Below are positions 8,455 to 16,183 of a stretch of 64,000 nucleotides of DNA, piece by piece. The stretch is from AP-15 sp963698995 (GTDB taxonomy: Bacteria > Pseudomonadota > Alphaproteobacteria > ATCC43930 > CGMCC-115725): NCBI GenBank assembly GCA_963698995.1, contig CAVOTD010000027.1:231129-295128 (forward strand), written 5' to 3'. The notes beneath the pieces are model-generated. The model had not been told where the DNA came from. It worked only from the letters and a program-made list of their open reading frames with translations, and did no database searches. Position 1 is the stretch's first letter. Each line of letters starts with the position of its first letter. Made by a program: the position numbers and the translations under genes.

Positions 8455-8673
8455 CTATCCGCCGGCCAACGCATCGATCTCCGCGTCTTCCGGAAACCGG
8501 CCGAGTTGTTTCTTGGAAAAGGCCAGCCGCCCGTCGACGGTGATCTCGAAGACCCCGGCGACCCCTTTGACGAGCTCGACCTCCTCTGCGCCGCGTTCCA
8601 TGAGCCTGGCCTTCGCACGGAGGGCCCGAGGTTCATAGTTTCAAGGCACGCAGTATTCGATCCTGACCTTCAT
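8455..8673 (-). CDS. SelW-like (Rdx family) selenoprotein, UGA decoded as Sec
   Basis: A thioredoxin-like Rdx/SelW-family protein of 72 residues that is interrupted on paper by an in-frame TGA at 8641-8643. Reading that codon as selenocysteine gives MKVRIEYCVPU-NYEPRALR, and the frame then continues to VELVKGVAGVFEITVDGRL and FSKKQLGRFPEDAEIDALAGG before a TAG. TGA stands exactly where the second Cys of the family's CxxC redox motif belongs. The start is the ATG at 8673 with GAGGTGA upstream. A hairpin with GU in its apical loop follows the TGA. Ordinary gene callers would miss this gene. Alternatives are a Cys codon misread as TGA or a pseudogene, both less likely because the rest of the frame is intact. 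Confidence 0.8.
8605..8631 (-). promoter_or_regulatory. Candidate bacterial SECIS hairpin
   Basis: Directly downstream of the TGA codon, the coding strand can fold as CCT (8631-8629), a two-base bulge, GGCC (8626-8623), a C-A mismatch and TC, closing on a CGTGC loop; the other side is GA, GGCC (8611-8608) and AGG (8607-8605). The apical loop carries G-U about 22 bases after the TGA, within the spacing known for SelB-binding SECIS elements in bacteria. Pairing was worked out by hand. Confidence 0.5.
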
Positions 8674-8829
8674 TACACTCACCTCGTGCGCAATCGAACA
8701 GCGAAAGCTACCATGGCGAGATGCTTGTGACCATTCTCCTCTCGCAGCTAGCCCGGCCGCCAGTCGCCCTGCTCGCCGCCGATCCCCCGGCCTGGCATAT
8801 CGGTCGACGTCATTCCGGCGACTGAGAGG

Positions 8830-9969
8830 ATGCTCGAGATCGATATCGCGCATCGGCTCGCCCAATTCGAGCTCGATGTCCATTTTCGCAGCGGGCGGGG
8901 GCTGACCGCGCTGTTCGGCCGCTCGGGCGCCGGCAAGACCTCGATCGTCAATGCGATCGCCGGGCTGATCCGCCCGGAGCGGGGGCGCATCGTCGTCGAC
9001 GGGTCGGTATTGCTCGACACCGAACACGGGATTTGCGTCCCGGCCCACCGGCGCCGGGTCGGTTATATCTTCCAGGAAGGCCGGCTCTTTCCGCATCTGA
9101 CGGTCCGTCAGAATTTGTCGTTCGGCCGCTGGTTCGCGCCGAGCCGGGAGCGGCCCGGGGCGGCCGGGTTCGCCGATGTGGTCGACCTCCTCGGCATCGC
9201 CGGGTTGCTCGACCGGCGACCCGGCCGGCTCTCGGGCGGCGAGAAGCAGCGCGTCGCGATCGGTCGGGCATTGCTGGCGAGCCCGCGGCTGCTGCTGATG
9301 GACGAGCCATTGGCCTCGCTCGATGCGCGGCGCAAGGACGAGATCCTCCCCTATCTCGAACGGCTGCGCGACCGGTCGGGCGTGCCGATCGTCTATGTCA
9401 GTCATTCGGTCGCGGAAGTCACGCGGCTGGCCACGACGATCGTACTGATCTCGGACGGCAAGGTGCACGCCGTCGGCCCGGTGCAAGAAGTGATGGGCCG
9501 CGCCGAGCTCTATCCGCTGGCCGGCCGCTTCGAAGCCGGCGCGGTTCTGGCGGCGCGCGTCGCGGCGCACGATGCGCGGTGGAAGCTCACCGAGCTGGCC
9601 GGCGGCTTTGGCAAACTGGTGGTGCCGCATTTGGAGGCGCCGGTCGGCACCGCTCTGCAAGTGCGAATCCGCGCCCGCGACGTGATCCTGGCGGTCGCCG
9701 CGCCCAGCGGGATCAGCGCCCTGAATGTGCTCGCCGCACGGGTTGAGCAGCTCGTCCCGATCGAGGAGGGCGCTCTCGAAGTGCAGCTCCGGCTCGGCGA
9801 CGAACGCTTGCTGGCGCGAGTGACCAGACGCTCGGGCGAGGCGCTTGGTCTGGCCCCGGGACGGGAGGTCTTTGCCGTGATCAAAACCATCGCGGTCGAC
9901 CGGCGCAGCCTTTCCCGCCGCGGCGAGACTGCCGATCTCGACGACGGCGTCGAAGTCCTCGACAGTTGA
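8830..9969 (+). CDS. modC: Molybdate ABC transporter ATP-binding protein
   Basis: 379-residue ATPase of the molybdate/tungstate importer. The ABC domain shows Walker A GRSGAGKTS (near residue 32), the signature LSGGEKQRVAIGRALL, Walker B LLLMDEPLASLD and the switch His in VSHSVAEV. The C-terminal third (from about residue 290) is a TOBE/Mop-type molybdate-binding domain. No modA or modB is adjacent. The 100 bases upstream contain only a 34-codon frame (8719-8823) with no recognisable identity, so the gene appears orphaned or its partners have been lost. It is convergent with the MFS gene that follows, with 10 bases between stops. Confidence 0.93.
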   Translation: MLEIDIAHRLAQFELDVHFRSGRGLTALFGRSGAGKTSIVNAIAGLIRPERGRIVVDGSVLLDTEHGICVPAHRRRVGYIFQEGRLFPHLTVRQNLSFGRWFAPSRERPGAAGFADVVDLLGIAGLLDRRPGRLSGGEKQRVAIGRALLASPRLLLMDEPLASLDARRKDEILPYLERLRDRSGVPIVYVSHSVAEVTRLATTIVLISDGKVHAVGPVQEVMGRAELYPLAGRFEAGAVLAARVAAHDARWKLTELAGGFGKLVVPHLEAPVGTALQVRIRARDVILAVAAPSGISALNVLAARVEQLVPIEEGALEVQLRLGDERLLARVTRRSGEALGLAPGREVFAVIKTIAVDRRSLSRRGETADLDDGVEVLDS

Positions 9970-9979
9970 GCCCGGGCAT

Positions 9980-11494
9980 TCAGCTGCCGCGTAGCGGAAT
10001 CTCCTTCAGCCCGAACGCGACGGCCGTGGTGAACGCCGAAATTGCCGCGGCGTAGAGGAAGACGCGCGAAAATGCAGTGCGGACCGCGTGCTCCAGGCCG
10101 GCGAGGAGGGCCGGGTCGATGTCTGACTGCTGCTCGAGATGAAGCAGGGCGATCCCCGGATTGGCTCCCAGCACGTCGTGACCGGGAAGGGCCAGCGCTC
10201 CGGAATTCAGATCGCCGACCAGAAGAGCGGTGAGCAGGGCGACCCCGAAGGCGCCGCCGATCAGCCGGAAGAACATCACGACCGATAGTCCGATCCCGGC
10301 ATCCCCTAGCTCGAGCGCGTTCTGCACCGGGACCATGACCGAAGGCATCTGAAACCCGAAGGAGAGGCCGAGAAAGGCCGTCAGGAAGGCATCGAGAAGC
10401 CACCACCGCCCGAGCCCAAATAGCGCAATCGTCCCGCACAGGATCGCCATCACGCCGGCCCCGAGGATCGGAAATATCCGGTAATGCCCGGTACGGCTGA
10501 CCAATTGCCCGGCGATGAACGAGCCCAAAACGGTGCCGCCGGTCATCGGGATCAGGTGAATCCCGGCCTCGTTCGGTGACATGCCGGCGGCGAGCTCGAA
10601 GTCGAGCGGCACCAGGATGATCAACCCGATCATCACCATCGACATCGAAAAGCTGATCACGCTCGCCACCGAGAAAATCTGGTTGGCGAAGAGGCGTAAG
10701 GGGATGATTGGCTCGCGAACCTCTCGCTCCCACGCGATCAACCCTGCCAATAAGGCGACGCCGATGCCCAGCGGAACGAGGACGGTGCTGTTCCACCAGC
10801 TCGCCACCGCTTCGGCTCGCCCGACGGCAATCAGGATCGGCGTCGCCGAGGCAAGAATCAGCGCTGCACCGAGCCAGTCGATCACCGGTTTTCGGTTTGG
10901 CTTGGGGAGGCGCCGAAGATTGCGGTTGCACAATACCAGTGCCAGGACTCCGAACGGGATGTTGATCCAGAAGATCCAGTGCCACGAGAGGTAGTCGGCA
11001 AAGAAGCCGCCGAGCACCGGACCGAGTACGTTCGAGAACGCCATGACGCCGGAGAAATAGCCTTGATACCGGCCGCGCTCGCGCGGCGGGATAATGTCGG
11101 CGATCGTTGCCAGCGCGACCGAGCGCAGGCCGCCGCCGCCGATCCCTTGCAGAACGCGTGCGCCGATCAATTGCGGCATGGTTTGTGACAACGCGCACAG
11201 CACCGAGGCACCGACAAACACCGCGATTGCCACCGACAGGATAGGCCGCCGGCCGTAAAGGTCGCTCAACCGGCCATAGATCGGGGTCGTCACGGTCGAG
11301 GCCACGAGGTAAGCCGAGACGACCCAGGACATCAGTTCCCAGCCGTTCAGGTCGTTCGCCATCGTCGACAGCGAGGTCGCAACGATGGTCTGGTCCAGAC
11401 CGGCGAGGAACATCGCCAGAAGGAGGCCGGAGAGGATCGAGACGATCTCGGTCCGAGAAAAATGCGCCACTGTCGATTGAGCGAGCTCCGCCAT
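9980..11494 (-). CDS. MFS transporter, DHA2 (EmrB/QacA) family
   Basis: A 504-residue drug:H+ antiporter-like exporter with 14 predicted membrane helices. Motif A is visible as GRLSDLYGRRP. The N-terminal helix contains MFLAGLDQTIVATSLSTMA, the DHA2-specific opening. The frame extends further upstream, but the ATG at 11494 (MAELAQSTVAHFSRTEI) gives a normal N-terminus. It is divergent from the thiamine-pyrophosphate enzyme genes with 139 bases between them, so it may export a related compound. Substrate is unknown. Confidence 0.88.
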   Translation of the reverse strand: MAELAQSTVAHFSRTEIVSILSGLLLAMFLAGLDQTIVATSLSTMANDLNGWELMSWVVSAYLVASTVTTPIYGRLSDLYGRRPILSVAIAVFVGASVLCALSQTMPQLIGARVLQGIGGGGLRSVALATIADIIPPRERGRYQGYFSGVMAFSNVLGPVLGGFFADYLSWHWIFWINIPFGVLALVLCNRNLRRLPKPNRKPVIDWLGAALILASATPILIAVGRAEAVASWWNSTVLVPLGIGVALLAGLIAWEREVREPIIPLRLFANQIFSVASVISFSMSMVMIGLIILVPLDFELAAGMSPNEAGIHLIPMTGGTVLGSFIAGQLVSRTGHYRIFPILGAGVMAILCGTIALFGLGRWWLLDAFLTAFLGLSFGFQMPSVMVPVQNALELGDAGIGLSVVMFFRLIGGAFGVALLTALLVGDLNSGALALPGHDVLGANPGIALLHLEQQSDIDPALLAGLEHAVRTAFSRVFLYAAAISAFTTAVAFGLKEIPLRGS

Positions 11495-11633
11495 CACCGC
11501 AAGTCTATCGATTGGTCCATAAGAGGGCGAACGGAGATCTGCACGACCCGGCTGCGGCATTCCAGGGTTGCGCTTGCGTTGCGTTGGCGCGACGGTCAGC
11601 CGATCGTCATCAGACTCTGTGGAGAATACCGGC

Positions 11634-12164
11634 ATGGATCAACGCGACGGCACGCCGGCTCGATGGCAGGACGAGCTCTACGATCTCCTGCGCCGGAACA
11701 ACGTCACGCAGTTCGCCTATGTGCCCGATGCCGGCCACCGCATCCTGATCGACCGCTCGCTCGCCGATCCCGGCGCCCGATCGGTCGCGCTGACCACCGA
11801 GGAGGAGGGCGTGGCGCTGCTCGCCGGCGCCGATCTCGGCGGCGCGCGCGGCGTCTTGCTGATGCAGTCGCAGCGGCACCGGCAACTGCATCAACATGCT
11901 GTCGCTGATCAAGGGCGGCCGCTTTCCGTTGCTGACGCTGATCAGCATGCGCGGCGATTTCGGCGAGGGCAATCCGTGGCAATTCCCGATGGGCCAGGCG
12001 GTCGAGCCGGTGCTCGCGGCGATGGGCGTCATCTGCCTGCGGATCGAGCAGCCGGAAGAGGTCGTTCCGACGGTCGAGCGCCGCGCTGACGATGGTGTTT
12101 CAGAGCGGCCATGCCGTCGCCGTGCTGCTGACCCAGACGGCTGCTCGGCGCCAAGCAATTCTGA
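11634..12164 (+). CDS. Thiamine-pyrophosphate decarboxylase, alpha (PYR-domain) subunit, frameshifted as read
   Basis: N-terminal TPP-binding subunit resembling sulfopyruvate or phosphonopyruvate decarboxylase alpha chains. It contains FAYVPDAGH, the catalytic-Glu region LTTEEEGVALLAGADLGGARG, then GTGNCINMLSLI and MRGDFGEGNPWQFPMGQAV. Three single-base insertions, near 11871 (TCGCAGC), 12078 and 12140, split it across three frames. Removing them gives a continuous protein ending AVLLTQ..LLGAKQF at the TGA at 12162. GGAG lies upstream of the ATG at 11634. The beta subunit gene starts 11 bases later. Confidence 0.72.
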
Positions 12165-12175
12165 GGACGTGACAG

Positions 12176-12838
12176 ATGTCAGGGAGCGAACACGCAAAAG
12201 CCGAGGAAGCGGCGGCGACCGCCGCCCCGGATTTCATCCTCGACCGGTGCGACGCAGTGCCGGCGTTGATCGGCCGGCACCAGGATTTTCTGATCGTCAG
12301 CGGTCTCGCCGGGACGAGCCGCGATGTCGCGGCGCTGACCGGCGACGGCGCCGCACACCTATACAATGGCCGGCGCGATGGGGGGCGCGTGCATGATCGG
12401 GCTCGGCCTCGCGCTCGCTCGCCCCGACAAGCGCGTGCTGGTCGTGACCGGGGACGGGGAGCTGCTGATGAATGTCGGCGCGCTCGCGACGATTGCAGTG
12501 ATAAACCCACCCAATCTTGCGATCCTTTGCGTCGATAACGGCCATTACGGCGAGACCGGCTATCAGAAGAGCCATACCAGCCTCGGCGTCGATCTCGAAA
12601 AGATCGCCGTCAGGATCGGGCATCAAGGCGTCTCGCACCGTCAAGCGTCGACCGGGAGCTCGCGGACGGCGCCCGCCTTTTGCGCGAAGGCAACGGCGCC
12701 GCGTTCGTCCTGTTGCGCGTCAAACCGACCGATCCCCCGGCCTATAAGCGCAACATGGACCCGTCCGCCTGCCGCAACCGCTTCCGCGCCGCGCTGATCG
12801 CCATCGGGTCCGAGACGGCGGTTTCGGGCTTGCCCTAG
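12176..12838 (+). CDS. Thiamine-pyrophosphate decarboxylase, beta (PP-domain) subunit, frameshifted as read
   Basis: C-terminal TPP-binding subunit partner of the preceding gene, sulfopyruvate/phosphonopyruvate decarboxylase-like. The TPP motif is present as GDGELLMNVGALATIAV, followed by NLAILCVDNGHYGETG. The N-terminal part, FILDRCDAVPALIGRHQDFL, is in one frame, the TPP motif is in a second, and the end, VDRELADGARLLREGNGAAF, is in a third. Shifts lie near 12365, 12620 and 12650, each repaired by removing one base. The stop TAG at 12836-12838 shares a CTAG with the stop of the convergent TPR gene. Confidence 0.7.
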
Positions 12839-13491
12839 AACCCGGTGTCGCGCTCCATCATCTGCAGGACCGCGATCGCGGCGCGTGTGGCCTGATCGGC
12901 GTCGCCGCCCCGGCGGCGGTGCAGTTCGACCACCTGTTCCTGCAGCGCGTAGGCTTCGGCTCGGTCACCTTCTTGCCAAAGGATCGCGGCCAGATTGCCC
13001 ATGGCCGTGAGGCAGTCGGCGTGCTGGTCGCCAAACTCGCGGCAGGTGATCTCGATGACGGATTCGAGGAGTTCACGAGCCGCGGCGAGATCACCTTGCG
13101 ATGCAACCGTTCCGGCCAGATTGTTGATCGCGCGCAGGGTCTCGATATCGGCGTCGCCAAAGAGGCTGCGCCGCCCGCCGACGACCTCCTCCTGCAGCAG
13201 CCGAGCCTGCGCCAAGTCGCCTTGCGCGGCCAGGGTAACGGCGAGTTTGCCGATTGCCTTCAAGGTTTCCGGATGCTGCTCGCCCAATCGTCGGCGCCGC
13301 GCCTCGACGACCTGTTCCTCGAGCCGGCGCGCCGCGATCAGGCGGCCCTGCGCCCACAGGCAGTCGGCAAGGTCGAGCATGGCCGACCATGTTTCCGGGT
13401 GGTCCGCGCCGAGCGCCTGGCGCTTCTTCTCTAAGAGGTCTTGCTGTCGCGCGCAGCTAGTTCGGCCGGTATTGCTCACCGCGCCGCCCAA
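12835..13491 (-). CDS. Tetratricopeptide (kinesin-light-chain-type) repeat protein, possibly N-truncated
   Basis: About 218 residues with four 42-residue KLC-type TPR units, each showing a version of LGEQHPETLKAIGKLAVTLAAQGDLAQA. The first complete unit begins almost at the start, and before it only the second half of a further unit is present (ARQQDLLEKKRQALG). The gene may therefore be the 3' part of a longer TPR protein. Start choice is weak: a TTG at 13491 or a GTG at 13479. It lies two bases after the DUF3501 stop on the same strand. Probable role: protein-protein scaffold. Confidence 0.65.
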   Translation of the reverse strand: MGGAVSNTGRTSCARQQDLLEKKRQALGADHPETWSAMLDLADCLWAQGRLIAARRLEEQVVEARRRRLGEQHPETLKAIGKLAVTLAAQGDLAQARLLQEEVVGGRRSLFGDADIETLRAINNLAGTVASQGDLAAARELLESVIEITCREFGDQHADCLTAMGNLAAILWQEGDRAEAYALQEQVVELHRRRGGDADQATRAAIAVLQMMERDTGF

Positions 13492-13492
13492 T

Positions 13493-14095
13493 TCAGTCGA
13501 AATCTTGTGCCAGCGCCGCGCGCACTGGCTCCGGCAGCACCGCCATGTGTCCGTATTCGGGATGAGCGAACCCGGCGATCGTCTGCGTGCCGGGGGTCTT
13601 GAAGCGGGCGACCTGGCTCTCGGTAAAAGGGAATCTGAGGAACTGCACCGAAGACGCCTTGCCGTCGGCGCTGGTATTTTCGCGCGTCGGGTCTGCCTCT
13701 CCGCGGATCCGCTCGCCGCCGACCTCGAGAAAAGCGTGGTTCTCGATCCCGCCGAGGCGCGACAGCGTCACAGCCCGCCGCCCCGGATCATCGATCTCGA
13801 ACATCACCGTAGCGACCAGCTCATTGCCTTGTGGGATCAGCGGATTGTAAGCGGCAAGCTCATCGGCAATTTGCGCTTCGCCGCCTTTCTCGATGTGGAG
13901 CATCTCCTGCACCTGGTGCCACATCGTGTCGTAATTCTCGAAGTAGAAGGTGGCAAAGGGCCCGACCTCCAGGCGCCGGTGCCGCTTGATCTCGGTAATC
14001 CGCTGGCGCTGCTCGCGCCGAATGGCCGCGTATTCGGCGATCGGCAGAATGGCTTCACGCGTCAACCGCCGCTTGTTCCTCGATAATGTATCCAT
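13493..14095 (-). CDS. DUF3501 family protein
   Basis: 200 residues, matching DUF3501, a family usually found beside a rubrerythrin and an HdrD-like Fe-S protein. Recognisable blocks are RREQRQRITEIKRHRRLEVG (residues about 26-45), TFYFENYDTMWHQVQEML and ATVMFEIDD. The function is unknown; the genomic company points to iron or peroxide stress. The ATG at 14095 overlaps the upstream stop by one base (TGATG), which indicates translational coupling. Confidence 0.88.
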   Translation of the reverse strand: MDTLSRNKRRLTREAILPIAEYAAIRREQRQRITEIKRHRRLEVGPFATFYFENYDTMWHQVQEMLHIEKGGEAQIADELAAYNPLIPQGNELVATVMFEIDDPGRRAVTLSRLGGIENHAFLEVGGERIRGEADPTRENTSADGKASSVQFLRFPFTESQVARFKTPGTQTIAGFAHPEYGHMAVLPEPVRAALAQDFD

Positions 14096-15468
14096 CACGG
14101 CTTCCTCGCTGATGTGTCGGACCACTCCCCGGAAATGCCGTAGGCCCGCGCGAACAGCTCGATCGGATGCATCGAGCGGTCGGGCAGCGCCTCGTCCTTC
14201 GCGAGCATTTCCATCTCCTGGTGGATATGCATGCCGGCGAGTGGGCATTCCGAGGACAAGAACCGCTTCGTATTCTTCAACGCCTGCCGCCCGACCGGCC
14301 GGCCGACCTTGAGGGCCGTCTCGAAATTTTCTTTGAGAACGCCCCATGACCCGCCATGGCCAGAGCACCGCTCGATCACTGCGACATCGGCATCGGGCAA
14401 CAGCCGCAACATCTCGGCCGCCTTTTGCCCCATGTTCTGTGCTCGGGCATGGCAGGCGAGCTGCACCGTGACCCCGCCATCCAGCGCCGACAGACCGGGC
14501 GCGAGCCCCTCTTTCCGGGCGATATCGACGATGTATTCGCTGATGTCGAAGGTCGACCTCGAAAGCTTCCCGACCGCCGGATCGTCGGGCGCGATCAGCG
14601 GCCACTCGGATTTGAGCATCAGCGCGCAGGACGGAACCAGCGCGATGATGTCGTACCCTCGGTCGATCCACCGGCTGAGGGCGGCGGCGACCTGAGTCGC
14701 CGCCTTTGCAACCGCCGCGAGGTCGCCCTGCTCGAGCTGCGGCATGCCGCAACACCGCGGGTATACGACTTCGGTCTCGACCCCATTGCGGGCAAGGACG
14801 GCGCGGGTCGCCTCGCCAATGCTCGGATTGTTGTAATTGACAAAGCACGTGGCATAGAGGACCGCCTTGCGGCCGGAGGCGGGGGCCGTGCGATCGACTT
14901 CGGGCGCCGCGCTCTTCGACCGCATGACAAGGCTGCGCCCGTGATATTTCGGCAGCGCGGCCTGCTTGTCGATGCCGGTGATCTTTTCGAGAAGCGGACG
15001 GGTAAGGGCGTTCTCGCGGTCGCTCGCCCAGTTGACGAATGGCGCCACCGCCCCGGCCAGAGCCCCATTGCGGTCGGTTTTCACCAGCTCACGCTGGCTG
15101 AACGGAATGCGTCCTTCGCGCCGCTCGACGGCCCGGTAACGCAGCATCACATGAGGGAAATCGACGTTGAACTCGTGCGGCGGGACGTAGGGACACTTCG
15201 TCATGAAGCACATGTCGCACAGCGTGCAGGCATCCGCGACCTTCCGGTAGTCTGCCGGCGCTACAGTGTCGAGTTCGCCGCTTGCCGAATTGTCGATCAG
15301 ATCGAACAACCGCGGGAAGGCATCGCATAAATTGAAGCATCGACGACAAGTGTGGCAGATGTCGAAGATGCGGTGCATCTCGGCTTCGGTTTTCGCCCGA
15401 TCCGTGAAGTCGGGATCTTCCCATGCGACGGCATGCCGGGTCGGCGCTTCCAGACTGCCTTCTTTCAT
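14095..15468 (-). CDS. HdrD/GlpC-like iron-sulfur oxidoreductase subunit
   Basis: 457 residues. The N-terminal ferredoxin-like part has two cysteine clusters for [4Fe-4S] centres: CHTCRRCFNLC (residues about 38-48) and CTLCDMCFMTKCP (about 81-93). The C-terminal half has two CCG-type domains as in heterodisulfide reductase HdrD and GlpC: YPRCCGMPQLEQGDL, and a variant ERCSGHGGSWG where the second Cys is replaced by Ser. Presumably cytoplasmic electron transfer, perhaps delivering electrons to rubrerythrin; that partner assignment is inferred from gene order only. Confidence 0.85.
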   Translation of the reverse strand: MKEGSLEAPTRHAVAWEDPDFTDRAKTEAEMHRIFDICHTCRRCFNLCDAFPRLFDLIDNSASGELDTVAPADYRKVADACTLCDMCFMTKCPYVPPHEFNVDFPHVMLRYRAVERREGRIPFSQRELVKTDRNGALAGAVAPFVNWASDRENALTRPLLEKITGIDKQAALPKYHGRSLVMRSKSAAPEVDRTAPASGRKAVLYATCFVNYNNPSIGEATRAVLARNGVETEVVYPRCCGMPQLEQGDLAAVAKAATQVAAALSRWIDRGYDIIALVPSCALMLKSEWPLIAPDDPAVGKLSRSTFDISEYIVDIARKEGLAPGLSALDGGVTVQLACHARAQNMGQKAAEMLRLLPDADVAVIERCSGHGGSWGVLKENFETALKVGRPVGRQALKNTKRFLSSECPLAGMHIHQEMEMLAKDEALPDRSMHPIELFARAYGISGEWSDTSARKP

Positions 15469-15499
15469 CCGTAGTGTCTTCTTTTGCTGAAGGCGTCAC

Positions 15500-15532
15500 A
15501 AAAAAGGACGCGGGAGCTTGCGCTCCGGCGCC
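15500..15532 (-). terminator. Intrinsic terminator after rubrerythrin
   Basis: On the minus strand GGAGC-GCAA-GCTCC, extended outward by CGC/GCG across a C-C mismatch, is followed by six T residues (AAAAAA at 15500-15505 on the + strand). It lies 22 bases after the rubrerythrin stop and before the Fe-S gene, so it would partly separate rubrerythrin from the two downstream genes. Confidence 0.8.
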
Positions 15533-15553
15533 CCCGTTATTCGCCGACGTGGC

Positions 15554-15970
15554 TCAGATCGCGTCGAGCGCCTTTTGAAAGCGGCCGGCATGAGACTTTT
15601 CGGCCTTTGCCAGGGTCTCAAACCATTCGGCAATTTCCTCAAAGCCTTCTTCGCGAGCCGTGCGGGCCATTCCCGGATACATGTCGGTGTATTCGTGGGT
15701 TTCGCCCGCAACGGCGGCACGCAAATTATCCGCGGTCGCGCCGATCGGCTTGCCGGTTGCGGGGTCGCCGACCTCCTCAAGATATTCGAGATGGCCGTGG
15801 GCATGCCCGGTCTCGCCTTCGGCAGTCGAGCGGAATACCGCCGAGACGTCGTTGTAACCCTCGATGTCCGCCTTTTGTGCGAAATAAAGATAACGGCGGT
15901 TTGCCTGGCTCTCGCCGGCGAACGCAGCCTTAAGGTTCTCCTCGGTCTTGGAATTCTTCAGTGACGCCAT
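15554..15970 (-). CDS. Rubrerythrin
   Basis: A 139-residue ferritin-like di-iron protein; peroxide reduction with iron handling is the known family role. It begins ASLKNSKTEENLKAAFAGES, with the iron-ligand helices AFAGESQANRRYLYFAQ and, later, STAEGETGHAHGHLEYL (Glu and His ligands), AVAGETHEYTDMYP and TLAKAEKSHAGRF. There is no C-terminal rubredoxin domain, so it is a short form needing an external electron donor. The ATG at 15970 has GGAGAGACGG just upstream. A candidate Irr box lies about 90 bases upstream. Confidence 0.93.
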   Translation of the reverse strand: MASLKNSKTEENLKAAFAGESQANRRYLYFAQKADIEGYNDVSAVFRSTAEGETGHAHGHLEYLEEVGDPATGKPIGATADNLRAAVAGETHEYTDMYPGMARTAREEGFEEIAEWFETLAKAEKSHAGRFQKALDAI

Positions 15971-16057
15971 CCGTCTCTCCACGTCTGCGCAATGGGGGCC
16001 GTAAAACCCGGCCGCTCCGATGCCCGAGATATGGATCGACCGCGCCCAACGGCAATA

Positions 16058-16075
16058 GTTTAGAATCATTTTAAC
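16058..16075. promoter_or_regulatory. Candidate Irr/Fur-type operator upstream of rubrerythrin
   Basis: GTTTAGAATCATTTTAAC contains one perfect half-site (TTTAGAA) of the iron-control element TTTAGAA-NN-TTCTAAA recognised by Irr in Rhizobiales, with a degraded second half. It lies between the irr-like gene and rubrerythrin in an AT-rich stretch of otherwise GC-rich sequence. The match is imperfect. Confidence 0.42.
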
Positions 16076-16183
16076 TTGTTGCTGCGGCGTTGTGGCGCGG
16101 CGCACGATCCGTCAATGCCGGGTGAGCGACCGCAGTCAAGTGAGGATAAGAATTCGGCGGTCTGGCGCGCGCCCGCGCCGCGA

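Noticed and set aside
13493..14848. 451-codon minus-strand frame
   Set aside because: Its first half overlaps the Fe-S protein in the wrong frame; DUF3501 starts at the coupled ATG at 14095.
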